Assembly: GCA_963728145.1 (NCBI GenBank)
Contig: CAVSJA010000001.1
Location: forward strand, 310,001 to 374,000
Direction of reading: 5' to 3'
Origin: CAVSJA01 sp963728145
GTDB taxonomy: Bacteria > Bacteroidota > Bacteroidia > Chitinophagales > Chitinophagaceae
DNA: 64,000 bases
The notes under the pieces were generated by a model that did no database searches, was not told where the DNA came from, and saw nothing but the letters and a program-made list of their open reading frames with translations. Positions 54,585 through 63,746 of this stretch are shown here, one piece after another. How positions within the stretch are numbered: the stretch's first letter is position 1; the number at the start of each line of letters is the position of its first letter. A program made the translations under genes and the position numbers.

Positions 54585-55766
54585 TTAGGCGTTTGCCGCT
54601 TTGATAGCAGTTTTAAATGCTTCAATTATCCAATCTGGTTCGCGGTACAGCAGGGTTTCGTTTACGGTCACCCTAATTTCACCATTCCGATCCGGTCGGA
54701 GCATCCGGATATTATAATTGGAGGCCAGTTGTTCTACCATCTTCGCGCCATTTACCTTTCCTGTAATCTTCATCAAATAAATATTTGTCCCATCCTGCAA
54801 TGGACTTACATTGATACCAGGATTGTTATTAATCGTTGAAAACAGCTTTTCAGCAGTTGCTATCGCTGATTTCAACCTGGATTCCAATCCTTCCATGCGA
54901 TGAAGCGCCATCGCGGCATTTAACCAGTTGCCATACATTGAACCTCCGTGGATCTTCATCAGGTGCACCATTTTATCAATTACTTCCTTGTTGCCACAGA
55001 GTATTGCACCAGATGCGGCGCCAAGGGCTTTGTACAGAGAAATATAAACCGTATCGAAATAGCCCGAATATTCTTTAATCGAAACGCCTGACCATACAGA
55101 AGCAATATTGAGTCTCGCTCCATCGAGATGAAGGCGGAAATTATTCTTCCGGCAATAAGCGGAGATCTTTTTTATTACTTCGAGAGGAACCATTTTCCCG
55201 TCCGTTCTTCTTACGGGATTCTCGATTGAAACCACACCAATACCACTTTTGAATACTTCTTCATTCAAGTGATAACCAACTTCAGTTTCCAATTCCTCTG
55301 CGGTAAAATAAGTTTTACCCCGGCCTAAAGGAATAAGTCTTTTTTGAAATACAGACTGCGCCGCATCAGCTTCATCACGGTAAACATGACTGGTCTCCTG
55401 CACAAAGACCTTGGTATTTTGGTCGCTTAATACCGCAATTGCAAATTGGTTAGCCATCGTGCCGCTAGGCATAAAAATAGCTCTCTCTTTACCAGTTAAT
55501 TCCTGAAACTTTTTTTCCAGGGCTTGCACAACACCTCCTTCACCATACCTGTCTTTTCCAAATGGATTTGTTTGATTGTATTTAGTCAGGATCGACAAGT
55601 ATTCAGCAACTGTGAACATTTCCCCATCAAGGAAAAATTTTATGATAGGCTCATCGGCTGCAGCAGGATTATCATGCCAGCTGTTTTTTGTTATACCCGG
55701 CAGGGCGAGCGGTAAAAAAGAAAGACCACCCATTTTGATAAAATCTCTTCTGTCAAATGATGGCAT
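54585..55766 (-). CDS. Threonine-aldolase-like PLP enzyme with export signal
   Basis: 393 aa. N-terminal twin-arginine-like signal (FDRRDFIKMGGLSFLPLALP), unusual for this cytoplasmic family. The PLP fold type I core is clear: NQTNPFGKDRYGEGGVVQAL, IFMPSGTMANQFAI, RLHLDGARLNIASVWSG and the Schiff-base Lys in YISLYKALGAASGAILCG. Beta-eliminating lyases of this type cleave threonine or other beta-hydroxy amino acids. Whether it is exported is inferred from the signal only. Confidence 0.88.
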   Translation of the reverse strand: MPSFDRRDFIKMGGLSFLPLALPGITKNSWHDNPAAADEPIIKFFLDGEMFTVAEYLSILTKYNQTNPFGKDRYGEGGVVQALEKKFQELTGKERAIFMPSGTMANQFAIAVLSDQNTKVFVQETSHVYRDEADAAQSVFQKRLIPLGRGKTYFTAEELETEVGYHLNEEVFKSGIGVVSIENPVRRTDGKMVPLEVIKKISAYCRKNNFRLHLDGARLNIASVWSGVSIKEYSGYFDTVYISLYKALGAASGAILCGNKEVIDKMVHLMKIHGGSMYGNWLNAAMALHRMEGLESRLKSAIATAEKLFSTINNNPGINVSPLQDGTNIYLMKITGKVNGAKMVEQLASNYNIRMLRPDRNGEIRVTVNETLLYREPDWIIEAFKTAIKAANA

Positions 55767-55787
55767 ATGCCTGTTGTTTTGTAAAGT

Positions 55788-57710
55788 TTAAGTTGTTGCG
55801 GTTCTTTTCATCAACTCTTGGTATCGCGGATCACTCTTAAGCCCACGATACGCTGGATATTGAAGATAGTAATTGGCGGGTGCCATTCGTCTATCCACGG
55901 TCTTATTGAGATAATAAAAAGTCTTGTCAAGATCCCCAAGGCTATACCAAACTGCAGCAAGATCTGCATCTAATACTGCTTCGGGCTCTTCTACTTGCCT
56001 TTGTTCAAGTTTACGCACGCATTCCATTGCTTGGTCCCTCATTCCAAGTTGACCATAAGCAAATCCAAGACCCATCAACCCTTTTAGTGGATGATTGGTC
56101 ATACGATGGAATTGTTCGAAAAGCGGCAATGCGGATTTCCAATCTCCCTTCATTCCGATTGCCCAGGCTTTTGACTCCAGGGCGGCCCGCATATTCGGAT
56201 CCATTTCTAATAATTTGTTAGCCTGCGCAATCGCTTCGTCATATCGATCTGCGAACATATACGTGATTCCAAGTTGCTGAATCACGATTGGTGAAAGCGG
56301 ATCGATTTGTTCAGCTTCTTCCATGATTTTTACAGCATCCGGAATTCTATCCATTATGACGTAATAAAAAGAAAGCAATTCATACGCCTCTATAATTGAA
56401 GGATTCAATTCCTGTCCTTTTCTGAGGGCTTTGTATGCTTCATCCCAATTCCAATCATAATACAGATACATACTGGCTTTTGCCAAATATCCCTCTGCCA
56501 GCGAAGGATTCAATTCAAGGGATTTGTCGGCATAACGCTTAACAATTTCAAATGCCTTAGCCGAATTTATCTGTCCTGATGCGCCAAGGTAACTATGGGC
56601 AGCGGCAATCATTGCATAAGCTTCGGCATAATCGGGTTCTTCCTGAATGGCTTTCTCCCAGCATTCTATTGCTTTTCGCGCATCCGCTGGCGTAAGTTTG
56701 TGCCAAAAGAACTTCCCTTTCAGAAAAAGAGAATAGGCCACCATATTCTTTGTAACCGGCTTTAACTTTTGTTCCTCCTTTGAGTTTGCTGTGAGATTTT
56801 CTCTGAGCTTGTTGCTGATAATCGCACTGATCTCATCCTGCACTTCAAAGATGTCCGTCAGGTTCCGATCATAAGTTTCACTCCAAATATGATATCCATC
56901 CGCCGCATTGATCAACTGCGCTGTGACTCGCACTCTGTTTCCAGACTTCCTTACGCTTCCCTCCAAAACCTTGTCTACATTTAATTGGATACCTATGTTT
57001 CTTATGTCTTCCAGTTTTCCCTTAAATGCAAAGGACGAAGTGCGGGATGTTACCTGCAATCCGTCGACGCGAGTTAATGCATTCAACAACTCCTCGGTTA
57101 TTCCATCACTGAAATATTCATTCTCCGGGTCTGAACTCATGTTCACAAACGGCAAAACTGCCAGCCTGTTTTCCGTCTTTTTTGTCTTGCCCTTTAATTC
57201 ATCTCTGCCCGGAACCAGTATCCCATTGTTCGCGATCGCAAATACTCTCACTGGTTGACGAATATTTTTGAATTCAAAGTAACCAAGTTCTGTTGCTTTG
57301 ATAGATTGCTGATTCCTGATCTCATCAAAGACCTTTTCGGAAATTAAAATTGAACCCGGTACGCCCATTGACTCAATTCGCGAAGCAAGATTCACACCAT
57401 CTCCATAAATCGCTTCATCTTCTACGGTCACGTCACCTGTGTGAATGCCTATCCTTACGTCAACCCTCGGTTCAGTTTGAACGTTTTGCTGTAGTTCGAT
57501 AGAACAACGCACGGCATCTATTGCACTATTGAAAATGCTTAGTGAACCATCACCATAATTTTGGAGGATTTTTCCGGAAAATTCACCCACCATTTTTTCC
57601 AGCGCATCTTTCAGTTTTTTGCGCAGTTCCCTTGCCAATTGTTCATTCTCCTGCATTAACGCAGTGTACCCTACCATATCTACAAATACTATTGCGGCTA
57701 ATTGGCGCAT
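55788..57710 (-). CDS. Class III adenylate/guanylate cyclase-like protein with TPRs
   Basis: 640 aa. Residues 1-165 are a class III cyclase domain (metal Asp in AAIVFVDMVGYTAL and NYGDGSLSIF; VNLASRIES with the transition-state Asn and Arg). The base-specifying Lys that usually sits three residues before the second GD is replaced by Gln (LQNYGDG). Residues of about 185-305 are a TolB-N/FlgO-like domain (RLAVLPFVNMSSDPENEYFS, DGYHIWSETYDRNL). From about 340 on, TPR helices (AIECWEKAIQEEPDYAEAYA and others) reach the C-terminus. No membrane helix. Signalling role probable; nucleotide specificity is uncertain. Confidence 0.88.
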   Translation of the reverse strand: MRQLAAIVFVDMVGYTALMQENEQLARELRKKLKDALEKMVGEFSGKILQNYGDGSLSIFNSAIDAVRCSIELQQNVQTEPRVDVRIGIHTGDVTVEDEAIYGDGVNLASRIESMGVPGSILISEKVFDEIRNQQSIKATELGYFEFKNIRQPVRVFAIANNGILVPGRDELKGKTKKTENRLAVLPFVNMSSDPENEYFSDGITEELLNALTRVDGLQVTSRTSSFAFKGKLEDIRNIGIQLNVDKVLEGSVRKSGNRVRVTAQLINAADGYHIWSETYDRNLTDIFEVQDEISAIISNKLRENLTANSKEEQKLKPVTKNMVAYSLFLKGKFFWHKLTPADARKAIECWEKAIQEEPDYAEAYAMIAAAHSYLGASGQINSAKAFEIVKRYADKSLELNPSLAEGYLAKASMYLYYDWNWDEAYKALRKGQELNPSIIEAYELLSFYYVIMDRIPDAVKIMEEAEQIDPLSPIVIQQLGITYMFADRYDEAIAQANKLLEMDPNMRAALESKAWAIGMKGDWKSALPLFEQFHRMTNHPLKGLMGLGFAYGQLGMRDQAMECVRKLEQRQVEEPEAVLDADLAAVWYSLGDLDKTFYYLNKTVDRRMAPANYYLQYPAYRGLKSDPRYQELMKRTATT

Positions 57711-57797
57711 GCGGTGTGATAATTTAAACTTAGGAAGCTCGTAACTATTCTGAAATAAATACTGTTGGGTAAATTTACGAAGAAGGAAGGGTTCTGA

Positions 57798-58625
57798 TCA
57801 GACGCTCTTTATCCCCGTCTTGGTAAACTCAATCATTTTCCTTTTGTAAAGATTTCCAGTCGCCATTTTGAACGTTTTCTTGCTCATTCCAAAGAATGAG
57901 TAGATATCTTCAGGTTCAGACTTATCGTTGTAGGGAAGGTAGCCATTATTATCTCTCAATAAATCCAGGATCTTTTCCGTCTGTCCTTCAACCCGGTCAT
58001 AGCCGGGTTTGCCAAGAAGCACATCAATTTTATTTTCTGGTAAAATAGTTTTGATGAAGCCTTCAACCCTGTCTCCAATATTTATTTCCCGAAAAACTTC
58101 ATTGAAATGTAATAAACCAAGATGTTTATTGTTGAGGATTACTACATAACCAAGATCTGTTTTCCGGTAGATAAGAAGATCCACAAGCTCTTTTTCCTTT
58201 ACAGTAAGCTGCTCATTATCCAATCCGGTTTCAAATTTCTCCGTTGCTGCGATTCTACCGGTTTGTTCATCGATATAGATCTTTACCAGGTATTCTCCTT
58301 TCACCCGCATAAAACTTAACTGTTTTGATTTGGGTACAAAGAGATCTTTCATCAAGCCCCAATCTAAAAATGCACCATGCTCGGTTGTGCTTACTACTTC
58401 AAGTTTCACAATATCTCCCACAAGGCCTTTGGGCTTTAATGTTGTAGCAATCACACGATCCTCGCTATCGTGATAAAGAAATGCTTCAATAATGTCACCG
58501 ATCCTGGTTCCCGCTGGTACAAATCGTTTTGGCAAAAGAATTCCATCCTTTCCATCATCCAGAAAAACACCCATTGGTTTTTCTTTGATCACTTTAAGTT
58601 TGTTGTATTGTCCGATTTTTATCAT
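57798..58625 (-). CDS. CvfB-like S1-domain RNA-binding protein
   Basis: 275 aa from the ATG at 58625, which gives the usual start IKIGQYNKLKVI; longer forms add a non-conserved basic stretch. Two or three S1-like beta barrels: GVFLDDGKDGILLPKRFVP, GDIVKLEVVSTTEHGAFLDW, and GDRVEGFIKTILPENKIDV, then a winged-helix end (ILDLLRDNNGYLPYNDKSEP, FGMSKKTFKMATGNLYKRKM). This matches CvfB/YitL proteins, which bind RNA and affect virulence-gene or stress expression in Firmicutes. Cytoplasmic. Confidence 0.88.
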   Translation of the reverse strand: MIKIGQYNKLKVIKEKPMGVFLDDGKDGILLPKRFVPAGTRIGDIIEAFLYHDSEDRVIATTLKPKGLVGDIVKLEVVSTTEHGAFLDWGLMKDLFVPKSKQLSFMRVKGEYLVKIYIDEQTGRIAATEKFETGLDNEQLTVKEKELVDLLIYRKTDLGYVVILNNKHLGLLHFNEVFREINIGDRVEGFIKTILPENKIDVLLGKPGYDRVEGQTEKILDLLRDNNGYLPYNDKSEPEDIYSFFGMSKKTFKMATGNLYKRKMIEFTKTGIKSV

Positions 58626-58748
58626 AAAAAAATTCACCGAATATATTCCAAATCTCCTCCGTGCCCTCATCCCCACGAAAGTAGGGACTCGCCTTCCGTG
58701 GCAGATATTGTTTCATCGAAGTTAGTTCAATCAATAAAGATAACTCTG

Positions 58749-58778
58749 TTGCGAGCTCACCATTCCGAAGTATCTTCG
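58749..58778 (+). promoter_or_regulatory. Probable promoter of the FKBP gene
   Basis: TTG at 58749-58751, 19-base spacer, TATCTTCG at 58771-58778 (one mismatch to TAnnTTTG). The ATG at 58792 is only 13 bases downstream, so the message would have a very short leader. Confidence 0.5.
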
Positions 58779-58791
58779 CGAAAAATATACT

Positions 58792-59226
58792 ATGGGCATT
58801 TCCGATAAACTATTCCAAATGAAAAACGAAAAAGCACAACAAAACCTGAAAGCAGGCCAGGATTTCCTAGCTACAAATAAGAATAAACCAGGTGTCACTG
58901 AACTTCCAAGCGGTTTACAGTATGAAATAATAACTGAAGGAACTGGTCCAAAACCTTCCGCATCAAATAAAGTAACCTGTCATTACCATGGTACGCTTAT
59001 CGATGGAACTGTATTCGATAGTTCCGTTAAAAGAGGCCAACCCGCTACTTTCCCTTTGAATATGGTGATTAAGGGCTGGACAGAAGGATTGCAATTAATG
59101 CCTAAGGGCAGCAAATGGCGTTTCTTTATTCCATCCAATTTGGGTTATGGGGAAAGACAGGTCAGTGCGCAAATTGGGCCGAATTGTACGTTGATTTTTG
59201 AAGTGGAATTGCTGGAGATTGGTTGA
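58792..59226 (+). CDS. FKBP-type peptidyl-prolyl isomerase
   Basis: 144 aa, cytoplasmic (no signal). Helical N-terminal part (FQMKNEKAQQNLKAGQDFLA), then one FKBP domain: LPSGLQYEIITEGTGPKPSA, VTCHYHGTLIDGTVFDSSVK, FPLNMVIKGWTEGLQLMPKG and ALGYGE-like NLGYGERQ, ending LIFEVELLEIG. FkpA/Mip-like but lacking a signal peptide. It helps proline isomerisation in folding. The last codons and stop are part of a word-repeat array. Confidence 0.93.
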   Translation: MGISDKLFQMKNEKAQQNLKAGQDFLATNKNKPGVTELPSGLQYEIITEGTGPKPSASNKVTCHYHGTLIDGTVFDSSVKRGQPATFPLNMVIKGWTEGLQLMPKGSKWRFFIPSNLGYGERQVSAQIGPNCTLIFEVELLEIG

Positions 59227-59272
59227 TTGGTTAATTGGTTGACTGGTTGACTGGTTGATTGGGTAAATAGGG
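59219..59272 (+). repeat. Single-arm 8-base word array after the FKBP gene
   Basis: Words TTGATTGG, TTAATTGG, TTGACTGG, TTGACTGG, TTGATTGG, almost the same as after pnp. The FKBP stop codon TGA is inside the first word. No opposite arm. Confidence 0.85.
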
Positions 59273-59346
59273 TTCAAATGGAAATGTAAGTTTAATTAAA
59301 TGGCCTGCGACGCGGTTTCTTATATTTATGTATCAAAACCGGCAAT

Positions 59347-61599
59347 ATGAGAATCATCGTTCTCCTCGTACTTTCTTCGTTTTTTATCGAAACGTCTGGC
59401 CAACAAATAACCAAAGAAGATTATGCAAGAGCGGTAAGTTTTCTAGGGCAAAACCTCAATAACCGCAAAATGTTTAATGTAAATGTGAATCCCAATTGGT
59501 TCCCGGATAGCAGTGGATTCTGGTACACCTATCAGGCGAAGAATGAAACTGTTTATTATAAGTATGATTTTAAGAAAAAGGAGTCTGAAAAACTATTCAA
59601 CCAGGAACGATTGGCAGCAATTCTTTCAGATTCTCTAAAAACTCCGGTTCGCGCCAATGAACTTCCGATCAATTCTATCAGGTATCTCGATAAGACCCAT
59701 ATTCAATTCAATGCGCGGGATAAGACTTACGTATTGGATTTATATACTCACACGCTTACACGAAAATATGAGCAACCACCAAATCCAATGGAGGAAAAGT
59801 CACCTGATGCGAAATGGATTGCATACAGCGACAAATTTAATCTCTTTATCAAATCAACATCGGATGGTACGGTAAAACAACTAAGTACCGCTGGCCAGAA
59901 GAATTTTGAATATGCCAGTTACTATGGCTGGAGTGATATTATGGAAGGAGAGGGCGTAAATCGTCCAAACCGGTTTGGCGTGAACTGGAGTCCTGACAGC
60001 AAATGGATCATGACATATATCTGTGATCTCCGATCTGCCAATAAAATGTACCTGCTGGATTGGAGCGTGGACACGCTTTATCGCGCAAAACTGTTATCCT
60101 ATTTCCGTGCATCGCCCGGCGATACCGCAATTGTTTATATGATCCCGGTCTTTTTCAATATTGAAACAGGAGAGGAGATTTGCAGGGAAGATCTGCGTAA
60201 TTCCTATTCTAACCAGGCTCGCTTTGAATGGGCAAAGGAGCTGGGAGTCCTTTATGAAGAACATCAATCGCGGGGATATAAAGAAGTTAGGTTGAGTCGC
60301 TTCGTTTTAAATAAAAGACAAACGACTGAACTAATACATGAAGTCAGCAAAACCAATATCGATAATTATAATTCGCAATTAGTGGAAGGACTCGGTAAGA
60401 TGATCATTACATCCGAGAAAGATGGATGGAAACAATTGTATGCGCTGGATCTGAAAGATAAATCCATTAAACCAATTACCGGCGGGAATTATTACGTCAA
60501 TGATGTATTGTTTGTAGATAGCCAGGCACGTGCCATCATTTTTACCGCGCAGGGAAAAGAACCGGGAAGAAATCCTTATTTCAATCATGCCTACAGGGTT
60601 GGATTAGATGGAAAAGGACTTACACTTTTAACAGAAGAAAATGCGAATCACGATGTGTCGGTTTCAAGAGACGGAAAATATATGACGGACAATTTTTCTT
60701 CGGCAGACCAACCAACTGTAACGGTCTTAAGAGAAACCTCAAAAGGAAAGATCATAAAAGAATTAAGCAAGGCGAATATTGAAGAACTGCGGGCGATGAA
60801 TTACAAGTTTCCGGAAACTTTTACTGCTATCGCCCGTGATGGCAGTACAACAATTTATGGGATGATTTGGAAGCCTACGAATTTCGATGCGTCCAAAAAA
60901 TATCCGATAATCGATCAAAGCTATACGGGTCCACATACTTCCATGTACCCACGAACTTTTGCGGCCGCACTATTGCGAGGAAACCAGGCCCTCGCCGAAT
61001 TAGGATTCATTGTAGTTACCATCGATGGAATGGGCACGGCAGGAAGATCAAAGGCCTTTCATAATGTTTCCTACAAAAACATGGGTAAAAACCTGCTTGA
61101 TCATGTGCTCGCGATAAAGCAATTAGGAAGAAAGTATTCCTGGATGGATACAACGAGAGTGGGAATTTTCGGACATTCTGCAGGAGGCTTTGATGCAGGT
61201 CATGCAGTTTTGGAATACCCGGAATTTTATAAAGTAGCGGTCGCAAGTTCTGCCGATCATGATTTCAGAATGGAAAAGGACTGGTGGCCCGAAATGTACA
61301 TGGGCTGGCCTGTTGATTCTACATATCAGTCGGTTTCAAATATTACAATGGCAGGAAATCTGAAAGGAAAATTACTGATCACACATGGAGGCATAGACGA
61401 AAATGTAAATCCTTCTGCGACCTTTAAACTCGCTGAAGCATTGGTGAAAGCTGATAAGGAATTCGACATGCTCATCTTCCCAAGCCAACGGCATGGATAT
61501 ACCGGGAGATTCAATGACTATTTCACTAAAAAGCGTTGGAATTATTTTGTTGAGCATTTATTGGGGGTAAAACCAATTTGGGATTTTAGTATGCGATGA
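59347..61599 (+). CDS. S9-family (DPP4-like) serine peptidase
   Basis: 750 aa with signal peptide (IIVLLVLSSFFIETSGQ). N-terminal beta propeller of DPP4 type (residues of about 40-480; FGVNWSPDSKWIMTYICD, YYGWSDIMEGEGVNRPNRFG), then the alpha/beta hydrolase. The nucleophile is in GIFGHSAGGFDAGHAVL (Ser near 611) instead of the common GWSYGG; Asp in THGGIDENVNPSATF and His in SQRHGYTGR complete the triad. Probably a periplasmic or outer-membrane dipeptidyl-peptidase or oligopeptidase. Confidence 0.92.
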   Translation: MRIIVLLVLSSFFIETSGQQITKEDYARAVSFLGQNLNNRKMFNVNVNPNWFPDSSGFWYTYQAKNETVYYKYDFKKKESEKLFNQERLAAILSDSLKTPVRANELPINSIRYLDKTHIQFNARDKTYVLDLYTHTLTRKYEQPPNPMEEKSPDAKWIAYSDKFNLFIKSTSDGTVKQLSTAGQKNFEYASYYGWSDIMEGEGVNRPNRFGVNWSPDSKWIMTYICDLRSANKMYLLDWSVDTLYRAKLLSYFRASPGDTAIVYMIPVFFNIETGEEICREDLRNSYSNQARFEWAKELGVLYEEHQSRGYKEVRLSRFVLNKRQTTELIHEVSKTNIDNYNSQLVEGLGKMIITSEKDGWKQLYALDLKDKSIKPITGGNYYVNDVLFVDSQARAIIFTAQGKEPGRNPYFNHAYRVGLDGKGLTLLTEENANHDVSVSRDGKYMTDNFSSADQPTVTVLRETSKGKIIKELSKANIEELRAMNYKFPETFTAIARDGSTTIYGMIWKPTNFDASKKYPIIDQSYTGPHTSMYPRTFAAALLRGNQALAELGFIVVTIDGMGTAGRSKAFHNVSYKNMGKNLLDHVLAIKQLGRKYSWMDTTRVGIFGHSAGGFDAGHAVLEYPEFYKVAVASSADHDFRMEKDWWPEMYMGWPVDSTYQSVSNITMAGNLKGKLLITHGGIDENVNPSATFKLAEALVKADKEFDMLIFPSQRHGYTGRFNDYFTKKRWNYFVEHLLGVKPIWDFSMR

Positions 61600-61607
61600 A
61601 TATTTCT

Positions 61608-61731
61608 GGTGAATGGTGAATGGTCAATAGTCAATAATCAATAATCAATGACTTGTTACATCATGATGAATTCGAAAATTCCTCGTGTTAGTCGATTATT
61701 CACCATTCACCATTCACCATTCACTATTTTC
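61608..61731. repeat. Inverted heptad array (GGTGAAT type) between converging stops
   Basis: Left arm starts 8 bases after the S9 TGA: GGTGAAT, GGTGAAT, GGTCAAT, AGTCAAT, AATCAAT. Right arm, on the minus strand, starts 0-4 bases after the SDR TGA: AGTGAAT, GGTGAAT (several). The spacer of about 40 bases has no repeat. Confidence 0.9.
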
Positions 61732-62650
61732 ACTTCAACCTCTTCTTTTCTTCAGCCCGATCTCCCGATCGGCCATACATCCTGGTAATAGTCTTTCGCG
61801 GCATTAATCTGATGAATGCTGCAGAAAGTTTAGCGGTCGTTCCTGGAATTATAAGCATTTTGCCATTTAAAGTCTGCTTAACCGCAATCTCGCCAACCTT
61901 TTCCGGAGGCACGGCTATTACTTTTCCAAACCAACCTAACTTTTCCTTGGTGTCCTTTTCGATCTCAGGTTTGGTAAAAACGGGCCCTGGTGCGAGACAA
62001 CTCACATGAATATTTCTATCCTGCAGTTGATAATTCAGCGAATAACTGAAAAAGATAACCGCAGACTTGGTGGCAGAATACATATTCTTTATAGGGATAG
62101 GCGCTAACCCAGCCATGCTGGCAACATTTAGAATATAAGCTGGTGTATTTTTTTCCAGTAAGGGGAGAAGAAGATAGCTCAGCGACATGCAGGATTTCAC
62201 ATTCAAATCAACAAAGTAGCGCATGGTATCCAGCGAAGCAGTAAGATAATCCCTGGTACCTCCGGCGCCCGCCACATTGCAAAGCATTTTCAATGGAATC
62301 TTTCTACTAATACACCAATGTGCAATTGAATCCGCAGACTCTTCCCGGCTGAGATCATTTGAAAGCAACTCAACATTAATACCGTATTTTGATTCCAGCT
62401 TTTGCTTTGCTGATTGCAAACTATCCCAATGCCTGGCGATCAGTATCAGGTTAAACTTTCGTTTTGCCAGCGCCTCAGCAATCGCATACCCGATTCCTTT
62501 ACTACCTCCTGCCACCAATGCATAAGCGCCGGAGCCGGAATAATCATATATAGTATCCATTTTTTGTTTGTTGGCCTGTCCAATCATTTTCGCTGGCATC
62601 CCGCATGTTGCAATAGAAATAGCAACGAAAAGAGCTATTGGTCCTTTCAT
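61730..62650 (-). CDS. Exported-looking short-chain dehydrogenase
   Basis: 306 aa. SDR core with cofactor motif VAGGSKGIGYAIAEA, LCNVAGAGGTRD (NAG-like), catalytic Ser in NVASMAGLAPIP and YSATK (Tyr-x-x-x-Lys). Before it are about 40 residues with a hydrophobic, signal-like stretch (IALFVAISIATCGMPA), uncommon for SDRs, so it may be anchored or exported. C-terminal part (KTLNGKMLIIPGTTAKLSAAF) is also similar to DltE-like SDRs. Substrate unknown. Confidence 0.87.
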   Translation of the reverse strand: MKGPIALFVAISIATCGMPAKMIGQANKQKMDTIYDYSGSGAYALVAGGSKGIGYAIAEALAKRKFNLILIARHWDSLQSAKQKLESKYGINVELLSNDLSREESADSIAHWCISRKIPLKMLCNVAGAGGTRDYLTASLDTMRYFVDLNVKSCMSLSYLLLPLLEKNTPAYILNVASMAGLAPIPIKNMYSATKSAVIFFSYSLNYQLQDRNIHVSCLAPGPVFTKPEIEKDTKEKLGWFGKVIAVPPEKVGEIAVKQTLNGKMLIIPGTTAKLSAAFIRLMPRKTITRMYGRSGDRAEEKKRLK

Positions 62651-62733
62651 GAAATTGTTTTTGCGTAAGTAGGGGCAGGGTTTTGTTGATTACTGCAAAT
62701 TGCAGGCCGCGTGGTTGTGGCCGCGAGTCTCTA

Positions 62734-62889
62734 TGGTTGACAAGGTTGACAGGTTGATAAGGTTGACATGGTTAATAAGGACTTAAGTAACGCACTACTT
62801 TATCCCTTGTCAACCTTTGTAAACCTTGTAAACCCTGTCAACCCTGTCAACCTTGTCAACCTTGTCAACCTTGTCAGCCCTATCAACCT
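62734..62889. repeat. Inverted 9-base word array (type A)
   Basis: Left arm (62734-62779): GGTTGACAA, GGTTGACAG, GGTTGATAA, GGTTGACAT. Right arm (62806-62889), read on the minus strand from the DinB TAG: about nine words, GGTTGATAG to GGTTTACAA. Between two minus-strand genes. Confidence 0.88.
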
Positions 62890-63496
62890 ATTTCTTCGGG
62901 AAATCAACACTCCGCATGATCTCCTCGACCTGAGCAGTATGCCTCTCACTGTGTCCAATCATGTACACCAACATCTGATAGGCATCGAGTGTGCCGAGGG
63001 CTGAGTGGGTTACAAAATGATTTCTCAGATCGTCCTGGGTGGTTTTGAAATACTCCATGTTCTTGTCTCTTCTTTCAACGAACACCTTTAAAGCATCTTC
63101 TGTGCTTCCGAATTGACCCGTGGGACGAAGTGGTTCTGGCGCCTTGACTTTTTTTTCTCGATTGGTTACCCAATTAATGACCTCTTCATCCTTGTTTTTT
63201 ATCTCAGCTCTTCTTGCTGGATTGGCCGCTTCTTTTAATGAATTATACGCACGATCTGAAATAAATTTTTCTGAAATGGTAATATGCTCAATGCAGTTAG
63301 CAATACTCCATGAAGAATCATTGGCTTTCCAATTCAATTGCTCTGTTGAAAGTCCTTTTACAACCTTCAGCAACTTTTGCTTTGTTTCTTTTCCAAAATT
63401 CAACGCAGATTTTCTTTCCTTCTTGCTTATAGGTGCGTCAGCAAGCTTGAATGCAATCAGGAACAATATAGTGAAACAGAAAAGCAGATTTCTCAT
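62888..63496 (-). CDS. Secreted DinB-family protein
   Basis: 202 aa with a signal peptide (NLLFCFTILFLIAFKLADA). DinB four-helix fold: LSTEQLNWKANDSSWSIANC, IEHITISEKFISDRAY, the proline-rich loop and YQMLVYMIGHSERHTAQVEE, with His ligands in the second and last blocks. Compared with the cytoplasmic DinB protein at 47354 it has a longer middle (NKDEEVINWVTNREKKVKAP). Stop TAG abuts the type A array. Confidence 0.88.
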   Translation of the reverse strand: MRNLLFCFTILFLIAFKLADAPISKKERKSALNFGKETKQKLLKVVKGLSTEQLNWKANDSSWSIANCIEHITISEKFISDRAYNSLKEAANPARRAEIKNKDEEVINWVTNREKKVKAPEPLRPTGQFGSTEDALKVFVERRDKNMEYFKTTQDDLRNHFVTHSALGTLDAYQMLVYMIGHSERHTAQVEEIMRSVDFPKK

Positions 63497-63532
63497 ATAG
63501 CAGATTTAGTAGTTATTTCAAAGTTAAGAAAG

Positions 63533-63735
63533 AGATGAGCAATAAGCAATTGGCAATGGGCAATTGGCAATGAGCAATAGGCAATGGGCAATAGGCAAAA
63601 GGTAAAGGGCAATAAGCAAATTCCGGTTCTGACGTAATCCAATTTTTCCTAACTCTCAGGAGCCAAAGATTTTGAGCGTTGCCAATTGCCCATTGCCAAT
63701 TGCTTATTGCCTATTGCTCCTTGCCTATTGCTTAT
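63533..63735. repeat. Inverted heptad array (GGCAATN type)
   Basis: Left arm is the longest heptad run in the window: about twelve words in phase such as GAGCAAT, AAGCAAT, TGGCAAT, GGGCAAT. After a spacer with no repeat (about 63622-63678) the right arm reads the same words on the other strand and runs into the thiolase promoter. Lies between divergent genes. Confidence 0.9.
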
Positions 63736-63740
63736 CTTTG
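63733..63740 (+). promoter_or_regulatory. -7 element of the thiolase gene inside the repeat edge
   Basis: TATCTTTG, an exact TAnnTTTG match, 6 bases before the ATG at 63747. TTG triplets of the heptad array lie 16 or 23 bases upstream (the period allows no value between). The message would be almost leaderless. Confidence 0.5.
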
Positions 63741-63746
63741 CGCCCT

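Noticed and set aside
63533..63735. CRISPR array
   Set aside because: Repeats are 7 bases long, imperfect and have no spacers of constant length; no cas genes are near. The same holds for the other arrays.
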